Part shown: in pieces, positions 24,979 to 33,717 of the stretch
Layout: every line of letters starts with the position of its first letter
Numbering within the stretch: position 1 is the first letter of the stretch
DNA from: JBEKOF01 sp049513975
Lineage (GTDB): Bacteria; Verrucomicrobiota; Verrucomicrobiia; Limisphaerales; Palsa-1400
Length of the DNA: 64,000 bases
Assembly (NCBI GenBank): GCA_049513975.1
Contig: JBEKVM010000011.1
Location: 9,794 to 73,793, forward strand
Direction of reading: 5' to 3'
Made by a program: the position numbers and the translations under genes
Notes under the pieces: generated by a model
Told to the model about the DNA's origin: nothing
The model's input: the letters and a program-made list of their open reading frames with translations, nothing else
Databases searched by the model: none

Positions 24979-27171
24979 TTAGCTTCTGGGCCCCGGCTTT
25001 TTGCCGGCGTCGTCCAAAATCGCCGTCAGAATACTGGCTGGAACCTGGGCAAAGGTCAAGGGTTCCATGGAATAAGAGGCCCGGCCCTTGGAGAGGGACC
25101 GGATGGCGGTGGCGTAGCCGAACATTTCCTTCAACGGCACATCCGCGCAAACCGTCGCCTGCGCGTCCTTGGATTCAATACTATGGATGATGCCGCGCCG
25201 CCGTGTCACGTCGCCCACCAGGTCGCCCTGATATTCTTCGGGCGCGACCAGCTCCACCTTCATGATCGGTTCCAGCACGATGGGTTTGGCCCGCTTAAAG
25301 GCGTCTTTCAGCGCGAAAATACCGGCCATTTTGAAGGCCATCTCGTTGGAGTCCACCTCGTGGAAGGACCCGTCGGTGATCTCCACCTTGATGTCAATGA
25401 CCTGATAGCCGGCGTAAACCCCGCTCTTGCACGCCTCTTCAATCCCGTCAATCACCGGCGGAATGAATTCCTTGGGAATGGCCCCCCCCACGATCTTGTT
25501 AAGAATTTCCACACCCTTGCCCTTTTCATTGGGGGAGACCCGGACACAGGCATGCCCGTATTGGCCGCGCCCGCCCGATTGCTTGATATATTTGCCCTCG
25601 CCCTCGGCTGAGGCGGTGATGGTTTCCCGGTAGGCAATTTGGGGCGCGCCGGTGGCGGCGTCCACCTTGAACTCACGCTTGAGCCTGTCAACAATAATCT
25701 CCAGGTGCAGCTCGCCCATCCCGGCGATGATCAACTGGCTGGTTTCCTCGTTGGTAAAACAGCGGAAAGTCGGGTCTTCCTCCGCCAGGCGCTGCAAGCC
25801 TTCGCCCAGCTTCTCCCGGTCCGCCTTGGTCTTGGGCTCGACCGCCATGCTGATGACCGGTTCGGGGAAGGTGGGCGGAAACAGGGTCACGTCAAAATCC
25901 TCGTCGCAGAGGGTGTCTCCGGTGATGATGTTGCGCAGGCCGACCAGGGCCGCGATGTCGCCCGCAAAAACCGTGTCCACATCCTTGCGCTCGCTGCCCT
26001 GGATGATCATGAGGCGGCTGACCCGGTCGCGTTTGCGGGTGCGGGCATTGTAAATGGTGTCGCCTTTGCGCAATTGCCCGGAATAAACCCGGAAAAACAC
26101 CAGCTTGCCGGCATAGACATCCGTCCATAATTTAAAGGCCAGGGAACAGAATTTCCCGTTGTCGTCGGCTTCCACCTGCACCACATTGTCGGTGCCCGGC
26201 TCGGTCCCTTCGGCCGGGGGAATGTCCAGCGGGCTGGGCAGGTAATCCACCACCGCGTCCACCAGCGCCTGCACCCCCTTTTTCTTGAAGGCCGAGCCGC
26301 ACAAGACGGGAACAAATTCATTGCGGCAGGTCAGCCGGCGGATGGCCGCCTTCAAAACCAGCGGTTCCACCGGCTTGTCTTCAATCACCAAAGCGGCGAT
26401 TTCGTCATCCTTGTTCGAGACGGCATCCACCAGTTCGCTCAGGGCGGCCTGCGCCTTGGCCCGCAGCGCCTGCGGGATTTCCTGGATCTCATACTGCAAC
26501 CCTTCCCGCACCACCTCGCCCGTTCCCCAGGTGATCGCCTTCTGGTTGACCACGTCAATCAGGCCCTCAAAAACGTCCTCCGCCCCGATGGGCAGGAAGA
26601 CGGGCCAGGCGTAGGCGTTGAGCTTTTTGCGCATGTCGTTGAGGGCGTTTTCAAAATTGGCCCCGGTGCGGTCCATCTTGTTGACAAAGGCGATGCGCGG
26701 CACCTCGTACTTGGTCGCCTGGCGCCAGACCGTCTCCGACTGCGGCTGCACTCCGGCCACGCCGCAGAAGACCGCCACCGCCCCGTCCAGGACGCTCATG
26801 GAGCGCTCCACTTCGGCCGTGAAATCCACGTGGCCGGGGGTGTCAATGATATTAATGCGGTGCGGGATGCTGGAAAACAGCTTGTCCAGGCCCTCCTCCG
26901 GCTTCTGCGTCCAGTAGCACGTCACCGCCGCCGCCGTGATGGTGATGCCCCGTTCCCGCTCCTGCTCCATCCAGTCGGTCACGGTGTTGCCGTCGTCCAC
27001 GTCGCCGATCTTGTGAATGAGGCCCGTGTAAAAAAGGATGCGCTCGGTGGTGGTGGTTTTGCCAGCATCAATGTGCGCGGCAATGCCGATGTTGCGCGTG
27101 CGCTCCATCGTGTATTGCCTTTTGGGCGAATTCACATTCACGTTTTTGCCTTCTACAGTTGCTTCGATCAT
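24979..27171 (-). CDS. fusA: elongation factor G
   Basis: About 730 residues. The GTPase motifs are AHIDAGKTTTTE (G1), DTPGHVDF (G3) and NKMD (G4); domains II-V follow (GDTIYNARTRKRDRVSRLMI, GMGELHLEIIVDRLKREFKV). It drives ribosomal translocation. I start at the ATG at 27171, giving MIEATVEGKNVNVNSPKRQY before the conserved ERTRNIGI; ATG at 27108 is the shorter alternative, and the frame extends to 27225. A weak hairpin (GCCCCG/CGGGGC) followed by T-rich sequence lies in the 60-base spacer after rpsG. The customary tuf neighbour is not downstream. Confidence 0.95.
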   Translation of the reverse strand: MIEATVEGKNVNVNSPKRQYTMERTRNIGIAAHIDAGKTTTTERILFYTGLIHKIGDVDDGNTVTDWMEQERERGITITAAAVTCYWTQKPEEGLDKLFSSIPHRINIIDTPGHVDFTAEVERSMSVLDGAVAVFCGVAGVQPQSETVWRQATKYEVPRIAFVNKMDRTGANFENALNDMRKKLNAYAWPVFLPIGAEDVFEGLIDVVNQKAITWGTGEVVREGLQYEIQEIPQALRAKAQAALSELVDAVSNKDDEIAALVIEDKPVEPLVLKAAIRRLTCRNEFVPVLCGSAFKKKGVQALVDAVVDYLPSPLDIPPAEGTEPGTDNVVQVEADDNGKFCSLAFKLWTDVYAGKLVFFRVYSGQLRKGDTIYNARTRKRDRVSRLMIIQGSERKDVDTVFAGDIAALVGLRNIITGDTLCDEDFDVTLFPPTFPEPVISMAVEPKTKADREKLGEGLQRLAEEDPTFRCFTNEETSQLIIAGMGELHLEIIVDRLKREFKVDAATGAPQIAYRETITASAEGEGKYIKQSGGRGQYGHACVRVSPNEKGKGVEILNKIVGGAIPKEFIPPVIDGIEEACKSGVYAGYQVIDIKVEITDGSFHEVDSNEMAFKMAGIFALKDAFKRAKPIVLEPIMKVELVAPEEYQGDLVGDVTRRRGIIHSIESKDAQATVCADVPLKEMFGYATAIRSLSKGRASYSMEPLTFAQVPASILTAILDDAGKKPGPRS

Positions 27172-27231
27172 TTGTGTCAAGAATAAAAATGCCCCGATCC
27201 TCAAATCACCGGGGCGTTGCGCCAATAAATT

Positions 27232-27705
27232 TTACCAGCGGAAATGGGCGAAGGCCTTGTTGGCCTGCGCCATCTTATGCACCTCGTCGCGTTTGCGGAT
27301 GGCGTTGCCCTGGCCTTGGAACGCGTCCATGATCTCCGCCGCCAGCGCCTCTTTCATGGCCAGGCCTTTGCGCGCGTCGGCCAGATCCACCAGCCAGCGC
27401 ATGGCCAGGGAAAGCTGCCGGTCCGTCGCCACCTCCATCGGCACCTGGTAAGTCGCCCCGCCGACCCGGCGCGGCTTGACTTCCAGACGGGGCTTGGCGT
27501 TGTCCACCGCCCGCTGCAAGATTTCCAGCGGATTGGTGCTCGGATTCTTGGTGGCAATATGGTCAAACGCCCCGTAAACAATGCGTTGGGCCACGGTTTT
27601 CTTGCCGTTGGCCATCACCGTGTTGACCAGGCGCGAAACCAGCGTGCTGTGATATTTGCTGTCTTCCAGCAGCGGCCTTTTAATTGCTCGACGGCGTCGG
27701 GACAT
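27232..27705 (-). CDS. rpsG: ribosomal protein uS7
   Basis: 157 residues. It starts MSRRRRAIKRPLLEDSKYHS and contains the S7 signature pattern (NTVMANGKKTVAQRIVYGAF) and VEVKPRRVGGATYQVPMEV-like sequence. It organises the 30S head and, in enterobacteria, represses its own operon. Seven bases after rpsL. Confidence 0.97.
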   Translation of the reverse strand: MSRRRRAIKRPLLEDSKYHSTLVSRLVNTVMANGKKTVAQRIVYGAFDHIATKNPSTNPLEILQRAVDNAKPRLEVKPRRVGGATYQVPMEVATDRQLSLAMRWLVDLADARKGLAMKEALAAEIMDAFQGQGNAIRKRDEVHKMAQANKAFAHFRW

Positions 27706-27712
27706 ATAAAAT

Positions 27713-28162
27713 CTATGCTTTCACTTCAGGCGCGGGCGCCGCGGGCGCCGCGGGCGCGGCCGGCGCGGCGGCCGGCTTGGCCCCCTTGACCACTTTGGGC
27801 CGTTTGACTCCATATTTCGACCGGCTCACCCGGCGCTTCTCCACCCCCGCGGCATCCAGGGTGCCACGAACGATGTGGTAACGGACGCCCGGCAAATCCT
27901 TGACGCGCCCCCCGCGCACCAGGACAATCGAGTGCTCTTGCAAATTATGGCCCTCGTCCGGGATGTAGGCGATCACTTCAAACCCGTTGGTCAGCCGCAC
28001 CTTGGCCACTTTGCGCATGGCCGAATTGGGCTTTTTGGGAGTGCGCGTCATCACCTGGATGCAGACGCCCCGCCGGTAGGGCGAGGTCTGCAAGGCCGGG
28101 GCCTTGGACTTGCTGCGCAATTTCCTTCGTCCGAAACGAACGAGTTGATTAATCGTCGGCAT
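27713..28162 (-). CDS. rpsL: ribosomal protein uS12
   Basis: 149 residues. MPTINQLVRFGRRKLRSKSK and TPKKPNSAMRKVAKVRLTNG are diagnostic; the decoding-site loop reads TPKKPNS and PGVRYH, the wild-type streptomycin-sensitive pattern. The end carries an extra alanine/proline tail (AAPAAPAAPAAPAPEVKA). It is the first gene of the supercluster, 55 bases downstream of a good promoter. Confidence 0.96.
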   Translation of the reverse strand: MPTINQLVRFGRRKLRSKSKAPALQTSPYRRGVCIQVMTRTPKKPNSAMRKVAKVRLTNGFEVIAYIPDEGHNLQEHSIVLVRGGRVKDLPGVRYHIVRGTLDAAGVEKRRVSRSKYGVKRPKVVKGAKPAAAPAAPAAPAAPAPEVKA

Positions 28163-28216
28163 TTGAGCAATAACGTTTTACCCCCAAATTTCCCCACCAA
28201 GGGAAACGGGAGGCGG

Positions 28217-28245
28217 AATATAAATAATCGGCCAAACCATTGCAA
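28217..28245 (-). promoter_or_regulatory. predicted promoter of the rpsL supercluster
   Basis: On the minus strand TTGCAA (28245-28240) and TATATT (28222-28217) are separated by exactly 17 bases and lie about 55 bases upstream of the rpsL start. It is the only good sigma-70-type match I found upstream of rpsL. The rest of 28246-28420 holds no gene. Confidence 0.6.
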
Positions 28246-28423
28246 CAGCAAATTGCGAAAAAAATACATTTCCCTGCAATCTCGGCAAAATCAGCCTGTT
28301 TTCAGGGCGCAACTTTTTCCGCCTATTAGTAATGGAGGGCCTTAAAAGCCCGCTTAACGTCCTGGAATCTACACCCCTCCACCCCGTGAGCAAGCGAAAA
28401 AGCAAAAATAATTAAAAAAACCA

Positions 28424-28452
28424 TTGACAGAACATGGCTGCGCCTTTAGGTT
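28424..28452 (+). promoter_or_regulatory. predicted promoter of the tRNA-Thr/tuf/rpoBC cluster
   Basis: A consensus TTGACA (28424-28429) is followed by 17 bases and TAGGTT (28447-28452), about 128 bases before tRNA-Thr. The -35 box is perfect and the -10 box weak, as in some tightly controlled translation-gene promoters. Confidence 0.5.
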
Positions 28453-28579
28453 TCGAGCAGGTTACAGGTTTGAAATAGCAAAGAAACATTGGCCCCGAGG
28501 CCTTTTCGCACGCGAGAGGGCTGGGGTTAGTGGTGTTTTGTCGTTTATGCACAGTCAGGATGGAGCAATTTTAGCTTTT

Positions 28580-28655
28580 GCCCATGTAGCTCAGTCGGCA
28601 GAGCGCGTCCTTGGTAAGGACGAGGTCATCAGTTCGATCCTGATCATGGGCTCCA
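28580..28655 (+). tRNA. tRNA-Thr (GGT)
   Basis: 76 bases with encoded CCA. The acceptor GCCCATG pairs with CATGGGC, and the anticodon loop TTGGTAA gives anticodon GGT. First element of the tuf-rpoC cluster. Confidence 0.95.
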
Positions 28656-28712
28656 TGTAACCGAATGAATTGTCAGAATTTTTAACAAAACAAGAAAACA
28701 CAGGAGAGCTCA

Positions 28713-29903
28713 ATGGCAAAAGAAGCGTTCCAACGGACCAAACCGCATGTCAACATCGGCACCATCGGCCACGTGGACCATGGCAAATCAACCCTCACCG
28801 CCGCCATCGTGGAAGTCCAAAGCAAAAAGGGCATGGCCACGCCCAGGAGTTACGCCGAGATCACCAAAGGCGGCACGGTGCGCGATTCCACCAAGACGGT
28901 CACCATCGCGGTGTCGCATACGGAATATGAATCCCCTGCGCGCCACTATGCGCACGTTGACTGTCCGGGCCATGCCGACTATGTGAAGAACATGATCACC
29001 GGGGCGGCGCAGATGGACGGAGCCATCCTGGTGGTGAGCGCGGCGGACGGCCCGATGCCGCAAACGCGCGAGCATATTCTGCTGGCGCGCCAGGTGGGGG
29101 TGCCGGCGATCGTGGTTTACCTCAACAAGGTGGATCTGGTGGACGATCCCGAGTTGCTGGATCTGGTGGAGATGGAAATTCGCGACCTGCTCAACAAATA
29201 TCAATTCCCCGGCGATACCACCCCGGTGATCCGCGGCAGCTCCAAGGCCGCCCTGGAGGGCGAACCGGAGGGCCTCAAGTCCATCGCCGACCTGCTCGAC
29301 GCGGTGGACAAGTTTATTCCGCTGCCGACCCGCGAGGTGGACAAGCCCTTCCTGATGTGCATCGAAGACGTGTTCAATATTGAGGGCCGCGGCACCGTGG
29401 TGACGGGCCGGGTGGAACGCGGTGTCTTGAAAAAAATGTCGGACGTGGAAATCGTCGGCTTGAGGGAAACCCGCAAGACGGTGGCGACGGACATTGAAAT
29501 GTTCCGCAAACTGCTGGACAACGCCAGCGCGGGGGACAATGTGGGAGTGCTGCTGCGCGGCACCAAGAAGGATGAGGTGGAGCGGGGCATGGTGCTGGCT
29601 AAGCCCGGCACGATCACCCCGCACACCAAATTCAAGGCGGAAGTCTATGTGCTGTCCAAGGATGAAGGCGGCCGGCACACGCCGTTTTTCACCAAATATT
29701 GTCCGCAATTTTATTTTCGGACCACGGACGTGACCGGCACGGTGACGCTGCCGCAAGGGGTGGAAATGGTGATGCCCGGCGACAACGTGTCGGTGGACAT
29801 CGAGTTGATCGCGCCGGTGGCGATGGAAAAAGGGCAGCGCTTCGCCATCCGCGAAGGCGGCCGCACCATTGGCGCGGGCCGCGTGTCTGAGATCGTCGCT
29901 TGA
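28713..29903 (+). CDS. tuf: elongation factor Tu
   Basis: 396 residues, full length. The G motifs are GHVDHGKST, DCPGHADYVKNMITGAAQMD and NKVD; domains II and III end in RTIGAGRVSEIVA. It delivers aminoacyl-tRNA to the ribosome. A strong ribosome-binding site (AGGAG) lies about 5 bases before the ATG. It is the only tuf in the window, placed between tRNA genes rather than after fusA. Confidence 0.98.
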   Translation: MAKEAFQRTKPHVNIGTIGHVDHGKSTLTAAIVEVQSKKGMATPRSYAEITKGGTVRDSTKTVTIAVSHTEYESPARHYAHVDCPGHADYVKNMITGAAQMDGAILVVSAADGPMPQTREHILLARQVGVPAIVVYLNKVDLVDDPELLDLVEMEIRDLLNKYQFPGDTTPVIRGSSKAALEGEPEGLKSIADLLDAVDKFIPLPTREVDKPFLMCIEDVFNIEGRGTVVTGRVERGVLKKMSDVEIVGLRETRKTVATDIEMFRKLLDNASAGDNVGVLLRGTKKDEVERGMVLAKPGTITPHTKFKAEVYVLSKDEGGRHTPFFTKYCPQFYFRTTDVTGTVTLPQGVEMVMPGDNVSVDIELIAPVAMEKGQRFAIREGGRTIGAGRVSEIVA

Positions 29904-29971
29904 ACTTGAAGCGGGAGCGGCCCGGTCCGGTCCCGCCAAGAATTGTGCAGAGAGGGACCACTCTACGGCAG

Positions 29972-30047
29972 AGGGCGGTAGCTCAATTGGTAGAGTAGCG
30001 GTCTCCAAAACCGTCGGTTGGGGGTTCGAGTCCCTCCCGCCCTGCCA
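29972..30047 (+). tRNA. tRNA-Trp (CCA)
   Basis: 76 bases with encoded CCA end. Acceptor AGGGCGG pairs with CCGCCCT; the anticodon loop CTCCAAA gives CCA. The tuf-tRNA-Trp-secE order is common in bacteria. Confidence 0.95.
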
Positions 30048-30160
30048 AACAAAATAAAGAATGGTGAATTAAGAGATTAAGATTAGGATCAGGAATAGGA
30101 TTAAGAACTGAGGTGCAAAAGGCAATGGGGCCGCAGGGTGGAGAGTCGGATGCAGGGGCC

Positions 30161-30250
30161 GGAGGGGTGGCAGAGTGGTCTATTGCGACGGTCTTGAAAA
30201 CCGTTGTGCGGGAAACCGCACCGGGGGTTCGAATCCCTCCCCCTCCGCCA
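30161..30250 (+). tRNA. tRNA-Ser (TGA)
   Basis: 90 bases with a long variable arm (GTGCGGGAAACCGCAC) and encoded CCA. Acceptor GGAGGGG pairs with CCCCTCC; the anticodon loop CTTGAAA gives TGA. A serine tRNA between tRNA-Trp and secE is not the usual arrangement. Confidence 0.95.
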
Positions 30251-30264
30251 AATAAGATTGTGAT

Positions 30265-30519
30265 ATGAATTTGATTATAGAATCGCTTGTGCTGGTGGCC
30301 GTGATGGTGGTGTTTGTGCTGATGCTGCGCGCCGGCTATTTCCTGAAGATTTCCGCCTATTGGGGGGAGATGATGGATGAGATGAGGAAATGCACCTGGC
30401 CGACCTGGGACGAATTGCTCGGGTCCACCGTCCTTGTCATGGTGGCGATAGCGATGATCGGCGGGTTTACCGTGGGAGTGGATTATATTTGCTCCAACAT
30501 TATCAAGGCCATCATTTAA
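30265..30519 (+). CDS. secE: preprotein translocase subunit SecE
   Basis: 84 residues with an extra N-terminal hydrophobic segment (residues 3-27), the conserved amphipathic hinge (MRKCTWPTWDELLGSTVLVM) and one C-terminal transmembrane helix. It stabilises SecY. It starts 14 bases after tRNA-Ser and 9 bases before nusG. Confidence 0.92.
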   Translation: MNLIIESLVLVAVMVVFVLMLRAGYFLKISAYWGEMMDEMRKCTWPTWDELLGSTVLVMVAIAMIGGFTVGVDYICSNIIKAII

Positions 30520-30528
30520 GGAATGCGC

Positions 30529-31080
30529 ATGCCCAAGAGCCAATGGTTTGTCATTCATACTTTGTCCGGCCAGGAGCACAAGGTCAAAGAGAACATCGAA
30601 AAGCGGATCAAAGCCGAGGAGATGTCCGAATACATCAAGGAAGTGCTGGTGCCGGTGGAGAAGGTGGTGGACGTGCGCGGGGGCAAAAAGACGGTGACCA
30701 GCCGCAAGCTCCATCCCGGTTATGTGTATATTGAGATGACGCTGCTGGACGAGCAGAACCGGATTTTGGAGAAGCCCTGGTATTTTATCCAGGATACGCC
30801 GGGGAAGATCGGCATCGTCGGCGGGGACCGGCCCCTGCCCGTGACGCCGGATGAGATCGCAGTGATCAAGGAACAGATTTCGGAATCGGAAGAGACGGAG
30901 AAGCCGAAGGTGAATTTTGACATAGGGGAGACGGTGAAGATCAATGACGGGCCGTTCCTGAATTTCAGCGGGGTGATCGAGGAGATTGAGCCGGAGCGGG
31001 GCAAGCTGAAAGTGACGGTGAACATATTTGGGCGCAATACGCCGGTGGAACTGGAGTATTGGCAGGTGGAAAAGGCGTAG
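30529..31080 (+). CDS. nusG: transcription termination/antitermination factor NusG
   Basis: About 183 residues. The NGN domain (QWFVIHTLSGQEHKVKENIE) binds RNA polymerase; the C-terminal KOW domain (GETVKINDGPFLNFSGVIEE) binds Rho or S10. Two ATGs lie close together; I choose 30529 because AAGGA at 30518-30522 is then correctly spaced (6 bases), whereas the ATG at 30523 touches it. Confidence 0.96.
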   Translation: MPKSQWFVIHTLSGQEHKVKENIEKRIKAEEMSEYIKEVLVPVEKVVDVRGGKKTVTSRKLHPGYVYIEMTLLDEQNRILEKPWYFIQDTPGKIGIVGGDRPLPVTPDEIAVIKEQISESEETEKPKVNFDIGETVKINDGPFLNFSGVIEEIEPERGKLKVTVNIFGRNTPVELEYWQVEKA

Positions 31081-31194
31081 CGGAGAGAACGGAGAAACGG
31101 AGCGATGGAGCGATGGAGTAATGGGATTTTTCCAACACTCCTTCACTCCAATACTCCAGCACTCCGTTGGAGATAACTGAGCGAGAGATTTTTT
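31081..31194. repeat. nusG-rplK spacer with TGGAGTA/ACTCC repeats
   Basis: The spacer contains GGAGCGATGGAGCGATGGAG followed by CACTCCTTCACTCCAATACT: loose, opposite-strand versions of one 8-9 base motif that can fold on each other. The same motif recurs within the rpsE tail at 15896-15930. Confidence 0.5.
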
Positions 31195-31620
31195 ATGGCA
31201 AAGAAGATTATAGGACAGATCAAGTTGCAGATCGCGGCCGGGCAGGCCAATCCGGCGCCGCCGGTGGGGCCGGCGCTGGGCCAGCAGGGGGTCAACATCA
31301 TGGCCTTTTGCAAGGAATTCAACGCCGCCACCCGGGATCAGTCGGGGATGATCATTCCGGTGGTCATCACCGTCTTTGTGGACAAATCGTTCAAGTTCAT
31401 CACCAAGTCGCCTCCGGCAGCGATCCTGCTGAAGAAGGCGGCGGGGATCGCCTCCGGCTCGAAGGTGCCGAACAAGGAAAAAGTGGGCAAGGTGACGCGC
31501 AAGCAGGTGATGGAGATTGTGAAGATCAAGGCCAAGGATTTGAACGCGGGCAGCGAAGAGGCGGCGTTCCGGGTGATTGCGGGAACGGCCCGCAGCATGG
31601 GAATAGACGTTCTGGAATAA
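31195..31620 (+). CDS. rplK: ribosomal protein uL11
   Basis: 141 residues, standard. It starts MAKKIIGQIKLQIAAGQANP; PAPPVGPALGQ-type sequence is present as PAPPVGPALGQQGVNIMAF. It forms the GTPase-associated centre of 23S rRNA and is the target region of thiopeptide antibiotics. Confidence 0.97.
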   Translation: MAKKIIGQIKLQIAAGQANPAPPVGPALGQQGVNIMAFCKEFNAATRDQSGMIIPVVITVFVDKSFKFITKSPPAAILLKKAAGIASGSKVPNKEKVGKVTRKQVMEIVKIKAKDLNAGSEEAAFRVIAGTARSMGIDVLE

Positions 31621-31632
31621 CTTAACGCGGGA

Positions 31633-31653
31633 GAGTTTCGTTTGAGGAAACTC
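31633..31653 (+). other. hairpin in the rplK-rplA spacer
   Basis: GAGTTTC and GAAACTC form a perfect 7-base stem around a 7-base loop, 20 bases before the rplA start. Ribosomal protein L1 regulates this operon through an mRNA mimic of its rRNA site in other bacteria; whether this hairpin is one is not established. Confidence 0.35.
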
Positions 31654-31673
31654 GGTTGCACCGCTCATAAACT

Positions 31674-32372
31674 ATGCCAAGCAAACGATATAAGAAAGCG
31701 CTCGAATTGGTGGATGGCCAGAAGGCCTATCTCCTGAAGTCAGCCATCGAAGTGCTGACCAAGTTCCCCAAGGCAAAATTCAACGAGACCATTGATCTGG
31801 CCTTCAAGCTGGGGGTGGATCCCAAGCAGTCCGATCAAATGGTGCGGGGTACCGTGCCCCTGCCTCACGGCAGCGGCAAGGTGGTGCGCGTGCTGGTTTT
31901 TGCCCGTCCCGGGGCGGCCGCCGACGCGGCGAAAGCGGCGGGGGCGGAATACGTGGGCTTCGAGGATTTGATCAAGCGCTGCACGGAAGGGTGGTCGGAT
32001 TTTGACGTGGCCATTGCCTCGCCGGATGCCATGTCGGAGGTGCGCAAGCTGGGCAAAGCCCTCGGCCCGCGCGGCCTGATGCCCAACCCGAAGACCGGCA
32101 CGGTGACGGAAGACACGGCCAAGGCGGTGAAGGAAGTCAAGGCCGGGCGGGTCGAATTCAAGGTGGACAAGGGAGGCAATGTGCATGTGCCGATCGGCAA
32201 GGCGTCCTTTGCCCCGGAGCAGTTGGTGGAGAACGCGCGGGCGGTGATCGAAGCGGTGGCCAAAGCGCGGCCGCACACGGCCAAGGGCCAGTTCATCAAC
32301 AGTTGCACTTTGTCCGCCACGATGAGTCCGCCGGTGCGGGTGGACGTGAAGGAATTTCAACAAGCGGCCTAA
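31674..32372 (+). CDS. rplA: ribosomal protein uL1
   Basis: 232 residues. It starts MPSKRYKKALELVDGQKAYL and carries the L1 signature (LGPRGLMPNPKTGTV). It forms the L1 stalk that helps deacylated tRNA leave, and is a known translational repressor of rplKA. Confidence 0.97.
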   Translation: MPSKRYKKALELVDGQKAYLLKSAIEVLTKFPKAKFNETIDLAFKLGVDPKQSDQMVRGTVPLPHGSGKVVRVLVFARPGAAADAAKAAGAEYVGFEDLIKRCTEGWSDFDVAIASPDAMSEVRKLGKALGPRGLMPNPKTGTVTEDTAKAVKEVKAGRVEFKVDKGGNVHVPIGKASFAPEQLVENARAVIEAVAKARPHTAKGQFINSCTLSATMSPPVRVDVKEFQQAA

Positions 32373-32391
32373 ACGGAGAGGAACCAATATC

Positions 32392-32955
32392 ATGCGCGCC
32401 GAAAAGCAATGCATCAGCAGCGAATATGTCAAGCGTCTGAACGCCTCGCCTTTTTTTATCGTGGTGGATTACCGCGGCCTGAAAGTCGGGCCGATCACCG
32501 AATTGCGCAAGCGCCTGGGCAAGGCGGGGGCGGAAATGCATGTGGTGAAAAACTCCCTGTTCCGTCTGGCCGTCAAGGAAGCCGGGGTGGTGGATTTGGG
32601 GACGACCCTGGCCGGGCAACTGGCGGTGGTGACCGGACCCAAGGATATTTCGTCCGCGGCCAAGGTGGTGAAGACCTTCGGGGCGGAATTCGACAAACCG
32701 AAAATCAAGTTTGGCTATTTGAAGAACCAGCGCCTGGAAACGGCGGAGATTTTGGTCCTGGCTGATTTGCCCTCGCTGGAAATAATGCGGGGCAGGGTGC
32801 TTGGGGTTCTGTCAGGCCCGGCCACCAAACTGGCGGTCCTGCTCAACACACCCGGCACGCAGTTGGCGCGGGTCTTGAAAGGCCGGCAGGAGAAGCAGGA
32901 GAAGCAGGAGAAACCGGAAAAAGCGGAGAAAGCGGGGACGCCGGTGGCGGCTTGA
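32392..32955 (+). CDS. rplJ: ribosomal protein uL10
   Basis: 187 residues. The globular domain (CISSEYVKRLNASPFFIVVD, MHVVKNSLFRLAVKEAG) binds 23S rRNA, and the following helix carries L7/L12 dimers. Residues from about 163 form a lysine/glutamate-rich repeat (EKQEKQEKPEKAEKAG). A ribosome-binding site (GGAGAGGA) precedes the ATG. Confidence 0.96.
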   Translation: MRAEKQCISSEYVKRLNASPFFIVVDYRGLKVGPITELRKRLGKAGAEMHVVKNSLFRLAVKEAGVVDLGTTLAGQLAVVTGPKDISSAAKVVKTFGAEFDKPKIKFGYLKNQRLETAEILVLADLPSLEIMRGRVLGVLSGPATKLAVLLNTPGTQLARVLKGRQEKQEKQEKPEKAEKAGTPVAA

Positions 32956-33126
32956 TCGGAGCCGATCGCCCGGATCAGACGCAGCGCACAAATTGAACAA
33001 TTTCGTTTCCGCCGCAGAAGCTGGAAACGGAGCAACAACAATAACAAAGTAAATCGTCGGTCCGGCCTGCCGGCCGGCAGAATCCATCCGCGGCTGCGGA
33101 TGACGACGAGACTGAAAGGCAAAGTT
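32956..33126. other. rplJ-rplL spacer with hairpins
   Basis: No gene is seen. It contains a 14-base perfect palindrome CTGCCGGCCGGCAG (33067-33080) and a second perfect 7-base stem, CATCCGC/GCGGATG (33085-33102). Confidence 0.4.
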
Positions 33127-33510
33127 ATGGCAGATATTGCAAAAATGGTGGAAGAACTCAGCACCTGGTCGGTGATGGACATCGCCAACCTGGTCAAAGA
33201 ACTTGAAACAAAATGGGGCGTGACCGCCGCCGCCCCCGTGGCCGCCGCCGCCGCCGCGCCCAGCGGAGCCGCCGCCCCGGTCGTGGAAGCCAAGACCATG
33301 TTCGACGTGATCCTGGTTTCGGTGCCGGCGGACAAAAAGATTGCGGCCATCAAAGCGGTGCGGGAAGTCAAGGCGGGCCTGGGACTGGCCGATGCCAAGG
33401 CCCTGGTGGAAGGAGCGCCCAAGGCGGTGCTGGAAGGAGCCAACAAGGCGGATTCCGACGCAGCCAAGAAGAAGCTGGAGGAAGCCGGAGCCAAAGTGGA
33501 AGTCAAGTAA
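33127..33510 (+). CDS. rplL: ribosomal protein bL12
   Basis: 127 residues. The N-terminal dimerisation domain (MADIAKMVEELSTWSVMDIA), an alanine-rich hinge and the C-terminal factor-binding domain (IAAIKAVREVKAGLGLADAK) are all present. The start at 33127 fits family length; an in-frame ATG at 33100 is less likely. Confidence 0.97.
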   Translation: MADIAKMVEELSTWSVMDIANLVKELETKWGVTAAAPVAAAAAAPSGAAAPVVEAKTMFDVILVSVPADKKIAAIKAVREVKAGLGLADAKALVEGAPKAVLEGANKADSDAAKKKLEEAGAKVEVK

Positions 33511-33517
33511 AGGCAAA

Positions 33518-33559
33518 CCCGGACTGTTCCGGGGCGGCGGGGGCAGGCCCGCGCCCCGG
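33518..33559 (+). other. GC-rich hairpins in the rplL-rpoB spacer, possible attenuator
   Basis: CCGGGGCG (33529-33536) pairs perfectly with CGCCCCGG (33552-33559); an alternative stem CCGGA/TCCGG overlaps it. In E. coli an attenuator and RNase III site occupy this position. No T-run follows. The rest of the 207-base spacer contains no gene. Confidence 0.4.
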
Positions 33560-33717
33560 TTGGAAAACAGCCAACCGCGAGATTGCTATCAGAAGATTTG
33601 CCATTGTCATAGCAGCAGTGAAACGGCTGCGCCTTCCGGGTTGCCGGGAGGCGGCCGCTTCGTCGTTTCGTTTAAACCAGGAGCTGGCCAGAGCCAGCCG
33701 TTGACCAGAGGTTGAAA

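Noticed and set aside
28660..28930. 86-residue frame overlapping the tuf start
   Set aside because: It is the tuf 5' region in the wrong frame; EF-Tu motifs and ribosome-binding site fix the real frame.
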